Source: CAVUCH01 sp963763095 (lineage in GTDB: Bacteria > Acidobacteriota > Vicinamibacteria > Vicinamibacterales > JAENWD01). From it: a stretch of DNA of 64,000 nucleotides. A model generated the notes under the pieces. It saw only the letters and a program-made list of their open reading frames with translations, was not told the origin of the DNA and did no database searches. Position numbers and translations under genes: made by a program. Numbering within the stretch: position 1 is the first letter of the stretch; every line of letters starts with the position of its first letter. This document shows, piece by piece, positions 6,770-15,386 of the stretch. The stretch lies in assembly GCA_963763095.1 (NCBI GenBank), contig CAVXNR010000017.1, positions 167,717 through 231,716 of the forward strand, given 5' to 3'.

Positions 6770-8224
6770 TCAAACTTCTGAGGGTTCGACGGGGGGCCCG
6801 GGTTGCGCCGCCGCAGCCTGGGGCAGCGCGTCAGGCTTCTCGGCGGGCAGCGAGACGACGATCCTCGTGCCGCCGCCCGGTGGGCAATCGGCACGCATCT
6901 CCCCGCGGTGCTGTTCGACCAGCCGCTTCGCCGTCGAGAGACCCAGCCCGGTGCCGCGGTGCTTTGTCGTGAAAAACGGTTCGAACATGCGCTCGCGGAC
7001 CTCCGGGGGCATCCCCGGGCCGGTGTCGTGAACGGTCAGATCGCACCGGCCGTCGTGGCGCTCGACCGACACCGTCACGGTACCATTGCCGCTCATCGCC
7101 TGCGCCGCGTTCAGCAGGAGATTCGAGAACACGATCTGCAGCAGCTCGGCATCCGCTTCGACCGTCTGCTCGCCCCCATGGACGATCACGTCCACCTGCG
7201 CCAGGTGCGGGTCCTTCTTGAGCAGCACCGCCGTGGCTTCGATCAGGGCCCCGATTGGCACGTGTGCCATGCGTGGAGCGCGCGGGCGTGCGAAGAGCAG
7301 CAGATCCTGCACCATCTCGTTGAGTGAATCCAGCCGTGCGAGGATGTCGCCGATGACGGCACGGTCGCGGCTCTCGGCGGGCATGCGTGCGCTGATCACC
7401 TGGAGCGCCCCGCGGATGCCCGCGAGGGGGTTCTTCACCTCGTGGGCCACCACCGCGGCCATCTCCCCGAGCCGTGCGAGCGCGGCTTGCTCGCGCAGCA
7501 GGGCCTCGGACCGCTTCCGCTCCGTGATGTCGTAACGAATGGCCACGTACTGGTACGGGCGGCCCTGCCCATCGAGGAAGGGGACGATGGTCGTGTCAAC
7601 CCAATAGATCGTACCGTCCTTCGCGCGGTTGCGCAGCTCGCCCTTCCAGATGCGGCCGCTCGAGATCGTTTGCCACAACTCGCGAATGTACGCTTTCGGG
7701 TGGTAGCCGGAGTTGATGATGCGGTGATCGCGGCCGATCAGCTCCTCACGGGAGTACTTCGCGATCTCGCAGAACTTGTCGTTCGCGTAGCGGATGATGC
7801 CGCGCGTATCCGTCCGCGCGACGATGGCCGACTGGTCGAGCGCGTAGTTCGTGTCCTCGAGCTCCTTGACCGAGCGCTCAATCCAGGAACGGGCCACGAC
7901 CATGTAACGGTGCACGAGGAACGTGGCCACCCAGATCACCCCGACCACCAGCGCCGTGTTGACCAGCCACGCTGTGTCCTCCGACCCGCGATGTGTCACA
8001 AGGCCATCGACCCACGCCAGGACCGAGCACACGATCGCCGCTCCCAACACGGCGCGGGGATCCGGCGCCCGGAGGTTCAGGAGGACGACGACCGCATAGA
8101 GCATGGCCACCTGCACCGTGGGCGGCATCACGGAATCGATGGCGAAGACTGTCAGCGCAGCCGAGGTCGACAGCACCATCCATGTGCGGAGAGAGGGCGC
8201 ATCGCGCGAGGGCTGTCGGGGCAT
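6770..8224 (-). CDS. Membrane-anchored PAS sensor histidine kinase (NtrB-like)
   Basis: 484 residues. Several hydrophobic segments fill residues 15-110 (for example VLSTSAALTVFAIDS and LVVGVIWVATFLV), followed by a PAS/PAC sensor (YALDQSAIVARTDTRG to DITERKRSEALL, about 125-245), a HisKA domain with phosphorylatable His in VVAHEVKNPLAG (about residue 261), and an HATPase domain with N box NLLLNAAQAM, G1 DTGPGMP and FEPFFTTKHRGTGLGLS. The C-terminal tail is Pro/Ala-rich. It sits divergently, 17 bp from a receiver gene that is followed by an NtrC-type activator, so these three likely form one phosphorelay. No clear ribosome-binding site precedes the ATG. Confidence 0.88.
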   Translation of the reverse strand: MPRQPSRDAPSLRTWMVLSTSAALTVFAIDSVMPPTVQVAMLYAVVVLLNLRAPDPRAVLGAAIVCSVLAWVDGLVTHRGSEDTAWLVNTALVVGVIWVATFLVHRYMVVARSWIERSVKELEDTNYALDQSAIVARTDTRGIIRYANDKFCEIAKYSREELIGRDHRIINSGYHPKAYIRELWQTISSGRIWKGELRNRAKDGTIYWVDTTIVPFLDGQGRPYQYVAIRYDITERKRSEALLREQAALARLGEMAAVVAHEVKNPLAGIRGALQVISARMPAESRDRAVIGDILARLDSLNEMVQDLLLFARPRAPRMAHVPIGALIEATAVLLKKDPHLAQVDVIVHGGEQTVEADAELLQIVFSNLLLNAAQAMSGNGTVTVSVERHDGRCDLTVHDTGPGMPPEVRERMFEPFFTTKHRGTGLGLSTAKRLVEQHRGEMRADCPPGGGTRIVVSLPAEKPDALPQAAAAQPGPPVEPSEV

Positions 8225-8241
8225 GTGGCGCAGGAATTGAA

Positions 8242-8757
8242 ATGGGGCTTCCGACAGGTATTCCGATGACAGGCATTCTGACGGAATCGCTTCATCTTAA
8301 CGCGCTCTTTCGGCCGGATTCCGCGCAATCTGCCGGTGATCCGGATACCGCCGGGCAGGTTTTTCCCCTGACGCTGGCGAAATATCTCCCGCGCGTCCTC
8401 GTCGTCGATGAGGAGCGCCTCGTGCGGTGGTCGCTGTGCGAGATGCTCACCGGCGCCGGTTACCAGGTGGTCGACGCGCAGAACGGGCGCGAGGCGCGCG
8501 CCGCGATGGCCGACGAGGCACACCCCATCGACGTGATGCTGGTGGACCCGAAGCTACCTGACGGCGACGGTCTCCTGTTGGTGCGTGAGGCTCGTCGCCG
8601 TCTCACGTGCTCCGTCCTCGTCATGACCGCCTACGGATCCGTGGAGGCCATCGAAGCCGCCCTCAGCGCCGGCGCAGACCGCGTGATCCTGAAGCCGTTC
8701 GACCTGGATGACCTGCTCAGTCTGATACGGCAGGTCTGCCCGGCGGCGACCCACTGA
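8242..8757 (+). CDS. Single-domain response regulator (receiver only)
   Basis: A 171-residue protein: about 45 unstructured residues, then a receiver domain (PRVLVVDEERLVRWSL to the C terminus). The acidic pocket is DEE, the phosphoacceptor Asp is in VMLVDPKLPDGDG, the conserved Thr is in VLVMTAYGS, and the Lys is in VILKPFD. There is no output domain, so it acts through protein contacts or as a phosphate sink. The ATG at 8242 has AGGA 7 bases upstream; an ATG at 8266 is possible. It lies between the kinase and the NtrC-type regulator and its receiver resembles that of the latter, suggesting duplication. Confidence 0.8.
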   Translation: MGLPTGIPMTGILTESLHLNALFRPDSAQSAGDPDTAGQVFPLTLAKYLPRVLVVDEERLVRWSLCEMLTGAGYQVVDAQNGREARAAMADEAHPIDVMLVDPKLPDGDGLLLVREARRRLTCSVLVMTAYGSVEAIEAALSAGADRVILKPFDLDDLLSLIRQVCPAATH

Positions 8758-8807
8758 GCGTTCCATGAACGCGGAGGTCCCGCACGATGCTCGCGCAGAT
8801 TCGGGCC

Positions 8808-8813
8808 TATACT
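8808..8813 (+). promoter_or_regulatory. Candidate -10 box of the NtrC-type gene
   Basis: TATACT ends 11 bases before the ATG at 8825, and no ribosome-binding site intervenes. This fits a very short or absent 5' leader, a layout seen elsewhere in the window. No clear -35 box. Confidence 0.3.
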
Positions 8814-8824
8814 ACCGGCACGGC

Positions 8825-10181
8825 ATGCTCACCCCGTGCATCCTCGTCGTCGACGACGAACCGCTGATCCGATGGGCGCTGGCCGAACGCCTCACTCAGG
8901 AGGGCTATCGCGTCGTCGAAGCGGCCGACGGGCGCGAAACCCTCGATCACCTCCGCGATCCAATCGACCTGGTGCTGCTCGACTACCGGCTCCCGGATAC
9001 CGACGGTCTCACGCTGCTGAAGCAGATCAAGGCACACGATCCAGACACGCTCGTCATCCTCCTGACCGCCTACGCCAGCATCGAGACAGCCGTGGAGGTG
9101 ATGAAGCAGGGCGCCTATCACTACGCCAACAAGCCCTTCAATCTGGACGAGATGATCCTGCTCGTGCAGAAGGCGCTGGAGACCACGCAGCTGCGCCGGG
9201 AGGTCCGCGCCCTGCGGTCCAGCAAGGCGCAGGAATGGGGCCTCGATCGCTTCGTCGGCGACTCGCCGGCGATGACGGCGGTCAAGGCGCTGCTGCAGAA
9301 GGTGGCGACGAGCCCCGCGTCCACGGTGCTGCTGACGGGCGAAAGCGGCACGGGCAAGGATCTGGCCGCGCAGGTGATTCACTACACGAGCGAGCGGGCG
9401 CCGCGGCCGTTCGTGAACATCACCTGTTCGGCGCTTCCCGAGAATCTTGCTCGAAAGCGAACTGTTCGGCCACGAGCGGGGCGCGTTCACCGACGCCCGC
9501 GCGCAGAAGCGCGGGTTGCTCGAGTCGGCCGACGGCGGCACCGTGTTCCTCGACGAGATCGGCGAAATGGTGCCGGCGCTGCAGGCCAAGCTGCTGCGGT
9601 TTCTGGAAGAGAAGGCGTTCAAGCGCGTGGGCGGCGCGCAGGACATCCGCGTCGACGTGCGCGTGATTGCCGCCACGAATCGCAACCTCGAAGATACGGT
9701 GCGTCAGGGGACGTTCCGGGAAGACCTGTACTACCGGCTCAACGTGCTGCCGCTCGTCCTGCCGCCGTTACGCGCACACGCGTCCGACGTCCCGGCGCTC
9801 GTGCGCCACTACGTGGACGGATTCAACCGCGAGTTCCGGAAGCGCGTGACCGGTGTCTCGCCCGAAGCCATGAAGGGCCTCGAGGCCTACCCGTGGCCGG
9901 GAAACATCCGCGAGCTGCGCAATGCCGTCGAGCGTGCAATGCTGCTGACCGAGAGCGACACGCTGCTGCCCGACCATTTTCCGGTCCTGATGCCGCGCGC
10001 CCAGGCCACGCAGGGGGTGGAACTGCCGGCCGGCGGCATCGACCTCGAACAGCTCGAACGTGACCTGGTCGTGCAGGCGCTGGCGCGCACGAATGGTAAT
10101 CAGACGCGAGCAGCCGCCCTGCTCGGCCTCAATCGGGACCAGATCCGCTATCGCATCGAGAAGTTTGGTCTGAAGACTTAG
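8825..10181 (+). pseudogene. NtrC-family sigma-54 response regulator, interrupted by a 1-base frameshift
   Basis: Domains in order: receiver (CILVVDDEP, phosphoacceptor Asp53 in LLDYRLPD, Lys in NKPFNLD), AAA+ with Walker A GESGTGKD, then GHERGAFTDA, Walker B GGTVFLDEIGE and ATNRNLED, and a C-terminal Fis-type helix-turn-helix (QTRAAALLGLNRDQIRYRIE). The reading frame breaks near 9446-9449: the first frame reads ALPENLARK where the family has ALPENLLESELFGHE, and removing one base (G at 9449) restores it. The sigma-54 contact loop reads GAFTDA, not GAFTGA. As read, the product would stop after a scrambled AAA+ domain. It could be a sequencing error or a real mutation. The likely target is the sigma-54 promoter at 10392. 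A start at 8765 is also possible. Confidence 0.8.
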
Positions 10182-10391
10182 ACATGGCTGCAGCCTGCCG
10201 GCTGCTCTCATCCCGCCTTGTAGCTCTCCAACACCCGGATGTCCCGCGCCGCGCCAGGTGCCATGCCGCCGACAGGTCGCTCGGGCCCGCTCCACGCGAT
10301 CGGATGCGGATAAACGCACCGCCCTTGCGAAATAGTCCGCGATACACGGCCGCGGCGGTGCGGCGGGTGCAACAGATATGCAGGTCTCATG

Positions 10392-10407
10392 TGGCACCGC
10401 CGTTGCG
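10392..10407 (+). promoter_or_regulatory. Sigma-54 (RpoN) promoter upstream of the alcohol dehydrogenase
   Basis: TGGCACCGCCGTTGCG matches the -24/-12 consensus TGGCACGNNNNTTGCW at every position except the G after TGGCAC and the last base. GG and GC are exactly 12 bp apart. Transcription would start near 10417, about 50 bases before the dehydrogenase ATG. The gene immediately upstream encodes a sigma-54 activator. The rest of the 286-bp gap contains no gene; a small hairpin (GCAGCC/GGCTGC, 10190-10205) follows the activator stop. Confidence 0.75.
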
Positions 10408-10467
10408 CTAAGCGTCGGTAGCTCCTCATCCTCCTCTCCGGAGGGCACGAGCTGAAAGCGAGGACGC

Positions 10468-11577
10468 ATGCGTGCGATGAAGGCGGTCGTGTTCCATGGC
10501 ATGAACGATCTCCGCGTCGAAGAGGTACCGAAGCCTCAGCCCAAGCCGGGCGAGGCCGTCATCCGGATTACGGCGACAACCATTTGCGGGACTGACGTGC
10601 ACATCGTGAAGGGTGAGTATCCCGTGCGGCCAGGCTTGATCCTCGGCCACGAGCCGGTCGGCATCATCGAAGAACTTGGCGAGGGGCTCGGTGCGGAGTA
10701 CGCGGTCGGACAGCGGGTGATCGTTGGCGCAATCACACCGTGCGGCCAGTGCTTCTACTGCCTGAACGGCACACACTCGCAGTGTCACGGGCCGCTCGGC
10801 GGGTGGAGGTTTGGCAACACCATCAACGGCGCGTGGGCGGAGTACCTCCTGGTGCCTGACGCGCGAGCCAACCTTGCGCACGTTCCGGACGCGCTCACGG
10901 ACGAGCAGGTGCTGATGTTGCCGGATATCGCATCGACCGGCATCTCCGGAGCAGAGAGCGGCAACGTCAGGACCGGCGACAGCGTGGCGGTGTTTGCGCA
11001 AGGCCCGATTGGACTCTGTGCCACGCTCGGCGCCCGGCTGCGCGGCGCGGCCATGATCGTGGGCGTCGACCCGGTGCCCGAGCGCCGCGAGATGGCACGC
11101 CGGTTTGGCGCGTCGGTGACGCTGAATCCCGCCGAGTGCGACGTCGTCGCCGAGTTGAAGCGGATGACAGACGGCCGCGGCGTCGATGTGGCGATCGAAG
11201 CCCTCGGCCGGCAGTCAACCTTCGAGGCGGCCCTGCGATCCGTTCGGCCAGGCGGCATCCTCTCGAGCCTGGGCGTGTACTCGGGAAAGCTGGTCGCGCC
11301 GTACGAAGCGGTCTACGCGGGTCTGGGCGATCAGCGCGTCGTGACCACGCTCTGTCCGGGAGGAAAGGAGCGGATGCGGCGGCTCATGGAGATGGTCGCC
11401 ACCCGGCGCATGGATCTCACGCCACTGGTCACGCACAGGTTCGCGCTCGACGATCTACCCGAGGCGTTCGAGCTCTTCAGCCATCAGCGCGACCAGGTAA
11501 TGAAGGTTGCGATCTTCCCCGATGCGCAGGCTGCGGGTCTGCGGAGCCGTGCCGAAGCTGTCGCCGTCCAGGGCTGA
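10468..11577 (+). CDS. Zinc-dependent alcohol dehydrogenase (MDR family)
   Basis: 369 residues. The N-terminal GroES-like domain carries the catalytic zinc ligands (Cys in TTICGTDVH, the HE pair in LGHEPVG) and the structural zinc knuckle CGQCFYCLNGTHSQC. The Rossmann domain reads VAVFAQGPIGLCAT, a variant of GxGxxG, with GVDPVPERREMARRFGA, where the Asp after the second strand suggests NAD preference. It would oxidise alcohols or reduce aldehydes/ketones; the closest relatives I recall act on isopropanol, butanediol or similar secondary alcohols, but the substrate is not settled. The ATG start has GAGG 5 bases upstream. A sigma-54 promoter and an upstream NtrC-type gene point to inducible expression. 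Confidence 0.88.
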   Translation: MRAMKAVVFHGMNDLRVEEVPKPQPKPGEAVIRITATTICGTDVHIVKGEYPVRPGLILGHEPVGIIEELGEGLGAEYAVGQRVIVGAITPCGQCFYCLNGTHSQCHGPLGGWRFGNTINGAWAEYLLVPDARANLAHVPDALTDEQVLMLPDIASTGISGAESGNVRTGDSVAVFAQGPIGLCATLGARLRGAAMIVGVDPVPERREMARRFGASVTLNPAECDVVAELKRMTDGRGVDVAIEALGRQSTFEAALRSVRPGGILSSLGVYSGKLVAPYEAVYAGLGDQRVVTTLCPGGKERMRRLMEMVATRRMDLTPLVTHRFALDDLPEAFELFSHQRDQVMKVAIFPDAQAAGLRSRAEAVAVQG

Positions 11578-11722
11578 TCGGGCGTGGCGAAATCGTTGAT
11601 GCTCCGAATCCCCACGGGTTGCGGGCCAGCAGAACGCCCAGGGCCCGCTGCCCGTGCCGAGGCGTGCGATGAGTACTCGGAACATGCCGCCCCGCCATTG
11701 AAGCCCAGTGCCATCCGGCCAG

Positions 11723-11815
11723 AGGGGAAAACCCCTATGGTGGGAAAAAGTCCGCGCCGCACCGTCGGGTCCCGCGGAAGTACGCGAGAGAAACAGCTGA
11801 AAACCGTGAGGTGCG
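11723..11815 (+). promoter_or_regulatory. Candidate upstream enhancer region of the conduit operon
   Basis: The 339 bp before the cytochrome gene carry no gene. Inverted repeats lie just upstream of the sigma-54-like promoter: AGGGG-AAAA-CCCCT (11723-11736) and CGCACC (11758-11763) with GGTGCG (11810-11815), amid purine-rich stretches unlike the surrounding GC-rich DNA. Sigma-54 activators bind such dyads 80-150 bp upstream of promoters. I considered an RNA element, but the repeats lie upstream of the predicted start site. Confidence 0.3.
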
Positions 11816-11827
11816 TGCATCCTCTGT

Positions 11828-11843
11828 CGGCACGGCCGTTGCG
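11828..11843 (+). promoter_or_regulatory. Sigma-54-like promoter of the cytochrome/outer-membrane operon
   Basis: CGGCACGGCCGTTGCG matches TGGCACGNNNNTTGCW except at the first and last positions, with GG (11829-11830) and GC (11841-11842) at the required spacing. Transcription would begin near 11854, leaving a leader of about 60 bases that includes the AGGAG site before the GTG start. A sigma-54 activator gene lies at the 3' end of the same cluster. Confidence 0.65.
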
Positions 11844-11916
11844 GAGTCTGGCGCAGGCGCCGGTCCTCGCTCGTTCCAGATCATTCAGTTCGTCGCCTTG
11901 GTCAAGGAGCCTCGTT

Positions 11917-12906
11917 GTGAACCGCGACACCGTACTCAGTAGGCTCGTCGCTGCGGCCCTGACGGCCGCCACGCTCGCGTTCTGCCTGATCGTGTTGGGG
12001 TCGGGCCGGCTTGCGGCCAGCGGGCAGGGCGCTGCCCCGGTCCCGCAGCAGGGCGCGGCGCCACTCACGCAGGTACCGGCCGACGCCGCGCCTGCGCAGA
12101 GCGGGTACGTCGGGCCGGAGACCTGCTTGACGTGCCACGACACTGCCACGCTGCATGGCACCGCCCACGGCAACCCCCGGATTCCTGGCTCGCCCGCAGC
12201 CGACAAAGGGTGCGAGAGCTGCCACGGGCCTGGCCAGGCACACGTCGAGGACGACGCCAAGGGGCACATCCTGAAGTTCAGCCAGATGCCCGCGCGGCAG
12301 GTCAGCGACACGTGCCTGACCTGCCACAACAAGACCGAGCATGCGATGTGGGACAGCAGCAGCCACGCCGCGCGCAACATGGGCTGCGTGTCATGCCATT
12401 CGGTACACGCGGCGAAATCCGAGCGCGGACAACTCGTCAAAGCGACCCAGCTGGAGCTCTGTGGCACGTGCCATAAACCGCAGGTGCACAAGCAACTGCG
12501 CAGCTCCCACATGCCGGTGCGCGAAGGCAAGATGACGTGCACGTCGTGCCACAACCCGCACGGTTCGACCAACGTGCGCATGCTGCGGGTGGGCAACTAC
12601 ATCAACGAGTCGTGCATCAGCTGTCACACGGAGAAGCGCGGGCCGTTCCTGTGGGAGCACGCCGCGGGTCGTGAGTCGTGCGTCACCTGCCACGACCCCC
12701 ACGGCTCGAACAACGACCGCATGCTCGTGGTGCGAACGCCGATGCTGTGCCAGCGCTGCCACATCGGCACGCGGCATCCATCGACCATCTACGAGGGCAC
12801 CGCGCTGGCCCAGCGGAGCAACCGTCTCGTCAACCGCGGCTGCACGAACTGCCACCAGCAGATTCATGGGTCGAACCACCCGTCGGGCAACGCGTTCGCG
12901 CGTTAA
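11917..12906 (+). CDS. mtrA: Periplasmic decaheme c-type cytochrome, MtrA/DmsE family
   Basis: About 329 residues with an N-terminal signal (LVAAALTAATLAFCLIVLGS) and exactly ten CxxCH heme-binding motifs (CLTCH, CESCH, CLTCH, CVSCH, CGTCH, CTSCH, CISCH, CVTCH, CQRCH, CTNCH). Spacing and the repeated HNPHGS / HDPHGSNNDRML segments match the MtrA/PioA/DmsE family, which threads an outer-membrane barrel and carries electrons between periplasm and the cell exterior. Start is GTG with AGGAG 8 bases upstream. It is followed after 15 bp by the matching MtrB/PioB-type barrel. No MtrC-like or OmcA-like surface cytochrome is in the window, so the direction (reduction of extracellular acceptors, or oxidation of external donors as in PioAB) is not decided. 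Confidence 0.92.
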   Translation: MNRDTVLSRLVAAALTAATLAFCLIVLGSGRLAASGQGAAPVPQQGAAPLTQVPADAAPAQSGYVGPETCLTCHDTATLHGTAHGNPRIPGSPAADKGCESCHGPGQAHVEDDAKGHILKFSQMPARQVSDTCLTCHNKTEHAMWDSSSHAARNMGCVSCHSVHAAKSERGQLVKATQLELCGTCHKPQVHKQLRSSHMPVREGKMTCTSCHNPHGSTNVRMLRVGNYINESCISCHTEKRGPFLWEHAAGRESCVTCHDPHGSNNDRMLVVRTPMLCQRCHIGTRHPSTIYEGTALAQRSNRLVNRGCTNCHQQIHGSNHPSGNAFAR

Positions 12907-12921
12907 TCGCAGGAGTCACAG

Positions 12922-15261
12922 ATGCGCATCAGAGCCTTGGTCGTGCTCACCGCGCTGCTGCTGGTCCCGGCGGCCAGTGCGCGCGCGCAGGAGTCTCCCG
13001 ACACGACCGTCCCGACCGCCGGATCGATCGATTTCGGCGGCCAGTTTTCGAGCATGAACGGTGACGAGGCCCGCTTCCAGCGTTACAAGGACCTTCGCAC
13101 TGGCGGACTCCTCGACGCCTTCCGGTACACGCGCGAGAAAGAGAACTGGCTCTTCAACCTGACCGCGAACCACGTCGGCTATCGCGACCAGAGGTTCGTC
13201 GCGGAGGTCCGCAACTACGAGCGGGCGCGCGTCTCGTTCACCTGGGACCAGATCCCCCTGTTCTATAGCGCGCCGGACACCGACGTTTTTGGACCCTTGT
13301 CAGCGACCCCGTATCGGCGTGTGGGTCCGGGCGAGTACCGGATCGACGACGCGGTGCAGCAGACACTGCAGGCATTCTGCCCGAGACCGCCGTGCGCGGC
13401 CCCGGTGAACACGGCCCGCCAGGCGGCGCTCGGGCGGCTGATGAACCAGGAGGCGCAGACGCTCGACATCCGGCATCGCCGCGACGTGGCGCTCCTCGAC
13501 GCGTCGTTCGCACTCCTCAAGAACACGAACCTGCTGCTCCACTTCCAGAACACCGCGAAGCACGGCACGCAGCCGTGGTTCGCTTCCTTCGGATTCAGCG
13601 CGGCCGACGAGCTGCCAGGCCCCCTTGATCACAGCACGACGGACGTGGGCGCCGCGCTCGAGTGGTCGAATCCGCGAGGCGTCGTGAAGGTGGGCTGGGA
13701 TGGTTCGTGGTTCCGCAACGACGTATCGACGCTGGTCTGGGACAACCCAATCCGGGCCACCGACTTCACCTATGCCAGCGCGTACTCGCCCGGTGAGGGC
13801 ACGTCGCAGGGGCGCATGGACCTCTGGCCCGACACGTCCATGAACATGGTCTCCGGCACGGCCACCTACAAGCTCCCGGCGCGGACGCGTGCGTATGCGA
13901 ACCTGGGGTTCTCCGCTCTGAGCAACAACGACCCGCTGCTGCCGCACACCATCAACACGGCGATCCCGGTCATCCCGCTGCCGCGCGCGAACGCTGACGT
14001 CTCGGCCACGGTCACCTCCGCGCTCGTGGGATACGGCGGGCGGCCCGCCGACAAGGTCTGGTTCAACCTCCGCTACAAGCTGTACGACTGGGACAACGAC
14101 ACGCCGCACGTCAACACGGCGCACGGCTCGACGACGTTTCCGGTGGAAGAGTACGTCCGGTTCGATCAGGTGGTCGAGGAGTTCATCGCTGGTGCCGGCG
14201 CAGAGCCATTCTCCTACCGCCGGCAGTACTTCGATTCGGACGTGTCGTATTCGCTGCTGCCGTTCACGGCCCTGCGCGTGGGCTTCAGCCGCGAGACCGA
14301 CCGGCGCACGTTCCGCGAATTCGAGCGGACCGCCGAGAACACGGTGCGGGTGGCCCTCGACACCACCGGGTGGAACTACCTGCAGCTGCGCGCGCAGTAC
14401 GACTACGCCAAGCGAACCGGGTCGGGGTTCGACGAGGAGGTGTTCGATGCGGAGCAGGAGGGGTTTGCCGAGCCGCGGCAGTTCGACGTCTCCGACCGCA
14501 ACCGGAACCGGTTCACGCTCCTCGCGACCGGCACGCCGAGCGACAAGTTCTCCGTGAACGCGCAGGTCGGGCTCTTCCGCGACGAGCGGCCCGACTCGGA
14601 GTTCGGCCTCATCAACAGCGATGGCACCTTCTACTCGCTCGGCATAGACGTGACCCCGGTGCAGAAGGTCGCCATGGGAGTCACCTGGGGTTGGGACGGA
14701 TACTCCTCCTTCCAGCGTTCCCGCACCGCTAACCCCGGCCCGCAGGAAACGGATCCGCGGCGGGACTGGACGACCGACGTGGACGATCACGCCAACTCGG
14801 TCTACGCCTATGTGGACCTGCTCCAGGTCCTCGCAAAAACCGACATCCGCTACGCATTCGACTGGATGGACGGGCTGAACGACACCACCTATGGCCTGCG
14901 TCCCGACCAGACGATCTTCACGACGGTGCCGCTCATCCAGCTGCCGAACACTTCGCACACGATCACGCGTTCAATGCTGGACGTGATGTATCGCGTCAGC
15001 CGCCGCTTCGGCGCCGGCGGATCCTGGTATTACGAGGGCTACGACGTGAGCGACTGGGCCTGGAACGACTGCGGCGCGCCCTGCGCCAGCGGCAACGGGA
15101 CCGCGGCGGTGCCGCCAAGCCCCACGGTGACGCTGGACAACGTCACGCTCAACCCCCCGGGGCAGGCAAGTACGGCTGCGCAGTATTTTGCGGTGACCCG
15201 CTACATGTACCGCCCGTTCGACGGCAATACGTTCAGTCTCAAGGTGCGGGTGTTTTTTTAG
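12922..15261 (+). CDS. mtrB: Outer-membrane beta-barrel of the MtrB/PioB decaheme-associated family
   Basis: 779 residues. Signal peptide LVVLTALLLVPAASARAQ, then long stretches of alternating strands (for example TAGSIDFGGQFSS, NWLFNLTANHVGYRDQ, KVWFNLRYKLYDWDND) as in the 26-28-strand MtrB/PioB barrels, and a terminal Phe (TFSLKVRVFF), the usual BAM recognition end. It would form the sleeve around the decaheme cytochrome encoded 15 bp upstream. The N-terminal CxxC of Shewanella MtrB is absent; instead two close cysteine pairs are present (CPRPPC and CGAPC). AGGAG lies 7 bases before the ATG. Together with the cytochrome this is a minimal porin-cytochrome conduit. Confidence 0.92.
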   Translation: MRIRALVVLTALLLVPAASARAQESPDTTVPTAGSIDFGGQFSSMNGDEARFQRYKDLRTGGLLDAFRYTREKENWLFNLTANHVGYRDQRFVAEVRNYERARVSFTWDQIPLFYSAPDTDVFGPLSATPYRRVGPGEYRIDDAVQQTLQAFCPRPPCAAPVNTARQAALGRLMNQEAQTLDIRHRRDVALLDASFALLKNTNLLLHFQNTAKHGTQPWFASFGFSAADELPGPLDHSTTDVGAALEWSNPRGVVKVGWDGSWFRNDVSTLVWDNPIRATDFTYASAYSPGEGTSQGRMDLWPDTSMNMVSGTATYKLPARTRAYANLGFSALSNNDPLLPHTINTAIPVIPLPRANADVSATVTSALVGYGGRPADKVWFNLRYKLYDWDNDTPHVNTAHGSTTFPVEEYVRFDQVVEEFIAGAGAEPFSYRRQYFDSDVSYSLLPFTALRVGFSRETDRRTFREFERTAENTVRVALDTTGWNYLQLRAQYDYAKRTGSGFDEEVFDAEQEGFAEPRQFDVSDRNRNRFTLLATGTPSDKFSVNAQVGLFRDERPDSEFGLINSDGTFYSLGIDVTPVQKVAMGVTWGWDGYSSFQRSRTANPGPQETDPRRDWTTDVDDHANSVYAYVDLLQVLAKTDIRYAFDWMDGLNDTTYGLRPDQTIFTTVPLIQLPNTSHTITRSMLDVMYRVSRRFGAGGSWYYEGYDVSDWAWNDCGAPCASGNGTAAVPPSPTVTLDNVTLNPPGQASTAAQYFAVTRYMYRPFDGNTFSLKVRVFF

Positions 15262-15386
15262 TGAAATCTGGGCAGGCGGAAGGCGCGCCGCCCAGGCTGC
15301 AGGTGAACACGCTATGCTCTCTGGCAGCTAACGGATGTGATAGGTTCTGGGGCTCGCAGGCACGCCTGCTGACCGGAGCAATTTTG

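Noticed and set aside
8226..8241. Sigma-54 promoter TGGCGCAGGAATTGAA before the lone receiver
   Set aside because: The essential -12 GC is GA and the element ends at the start codon.
11723..11815. Riboswitch in the conduit leader
   Set aside because: No known aptamer signature such as c-di-GMP or cobalamin, and the structure lies upstream of the predicted sigma-54 start, so it would not be in the mRNA.
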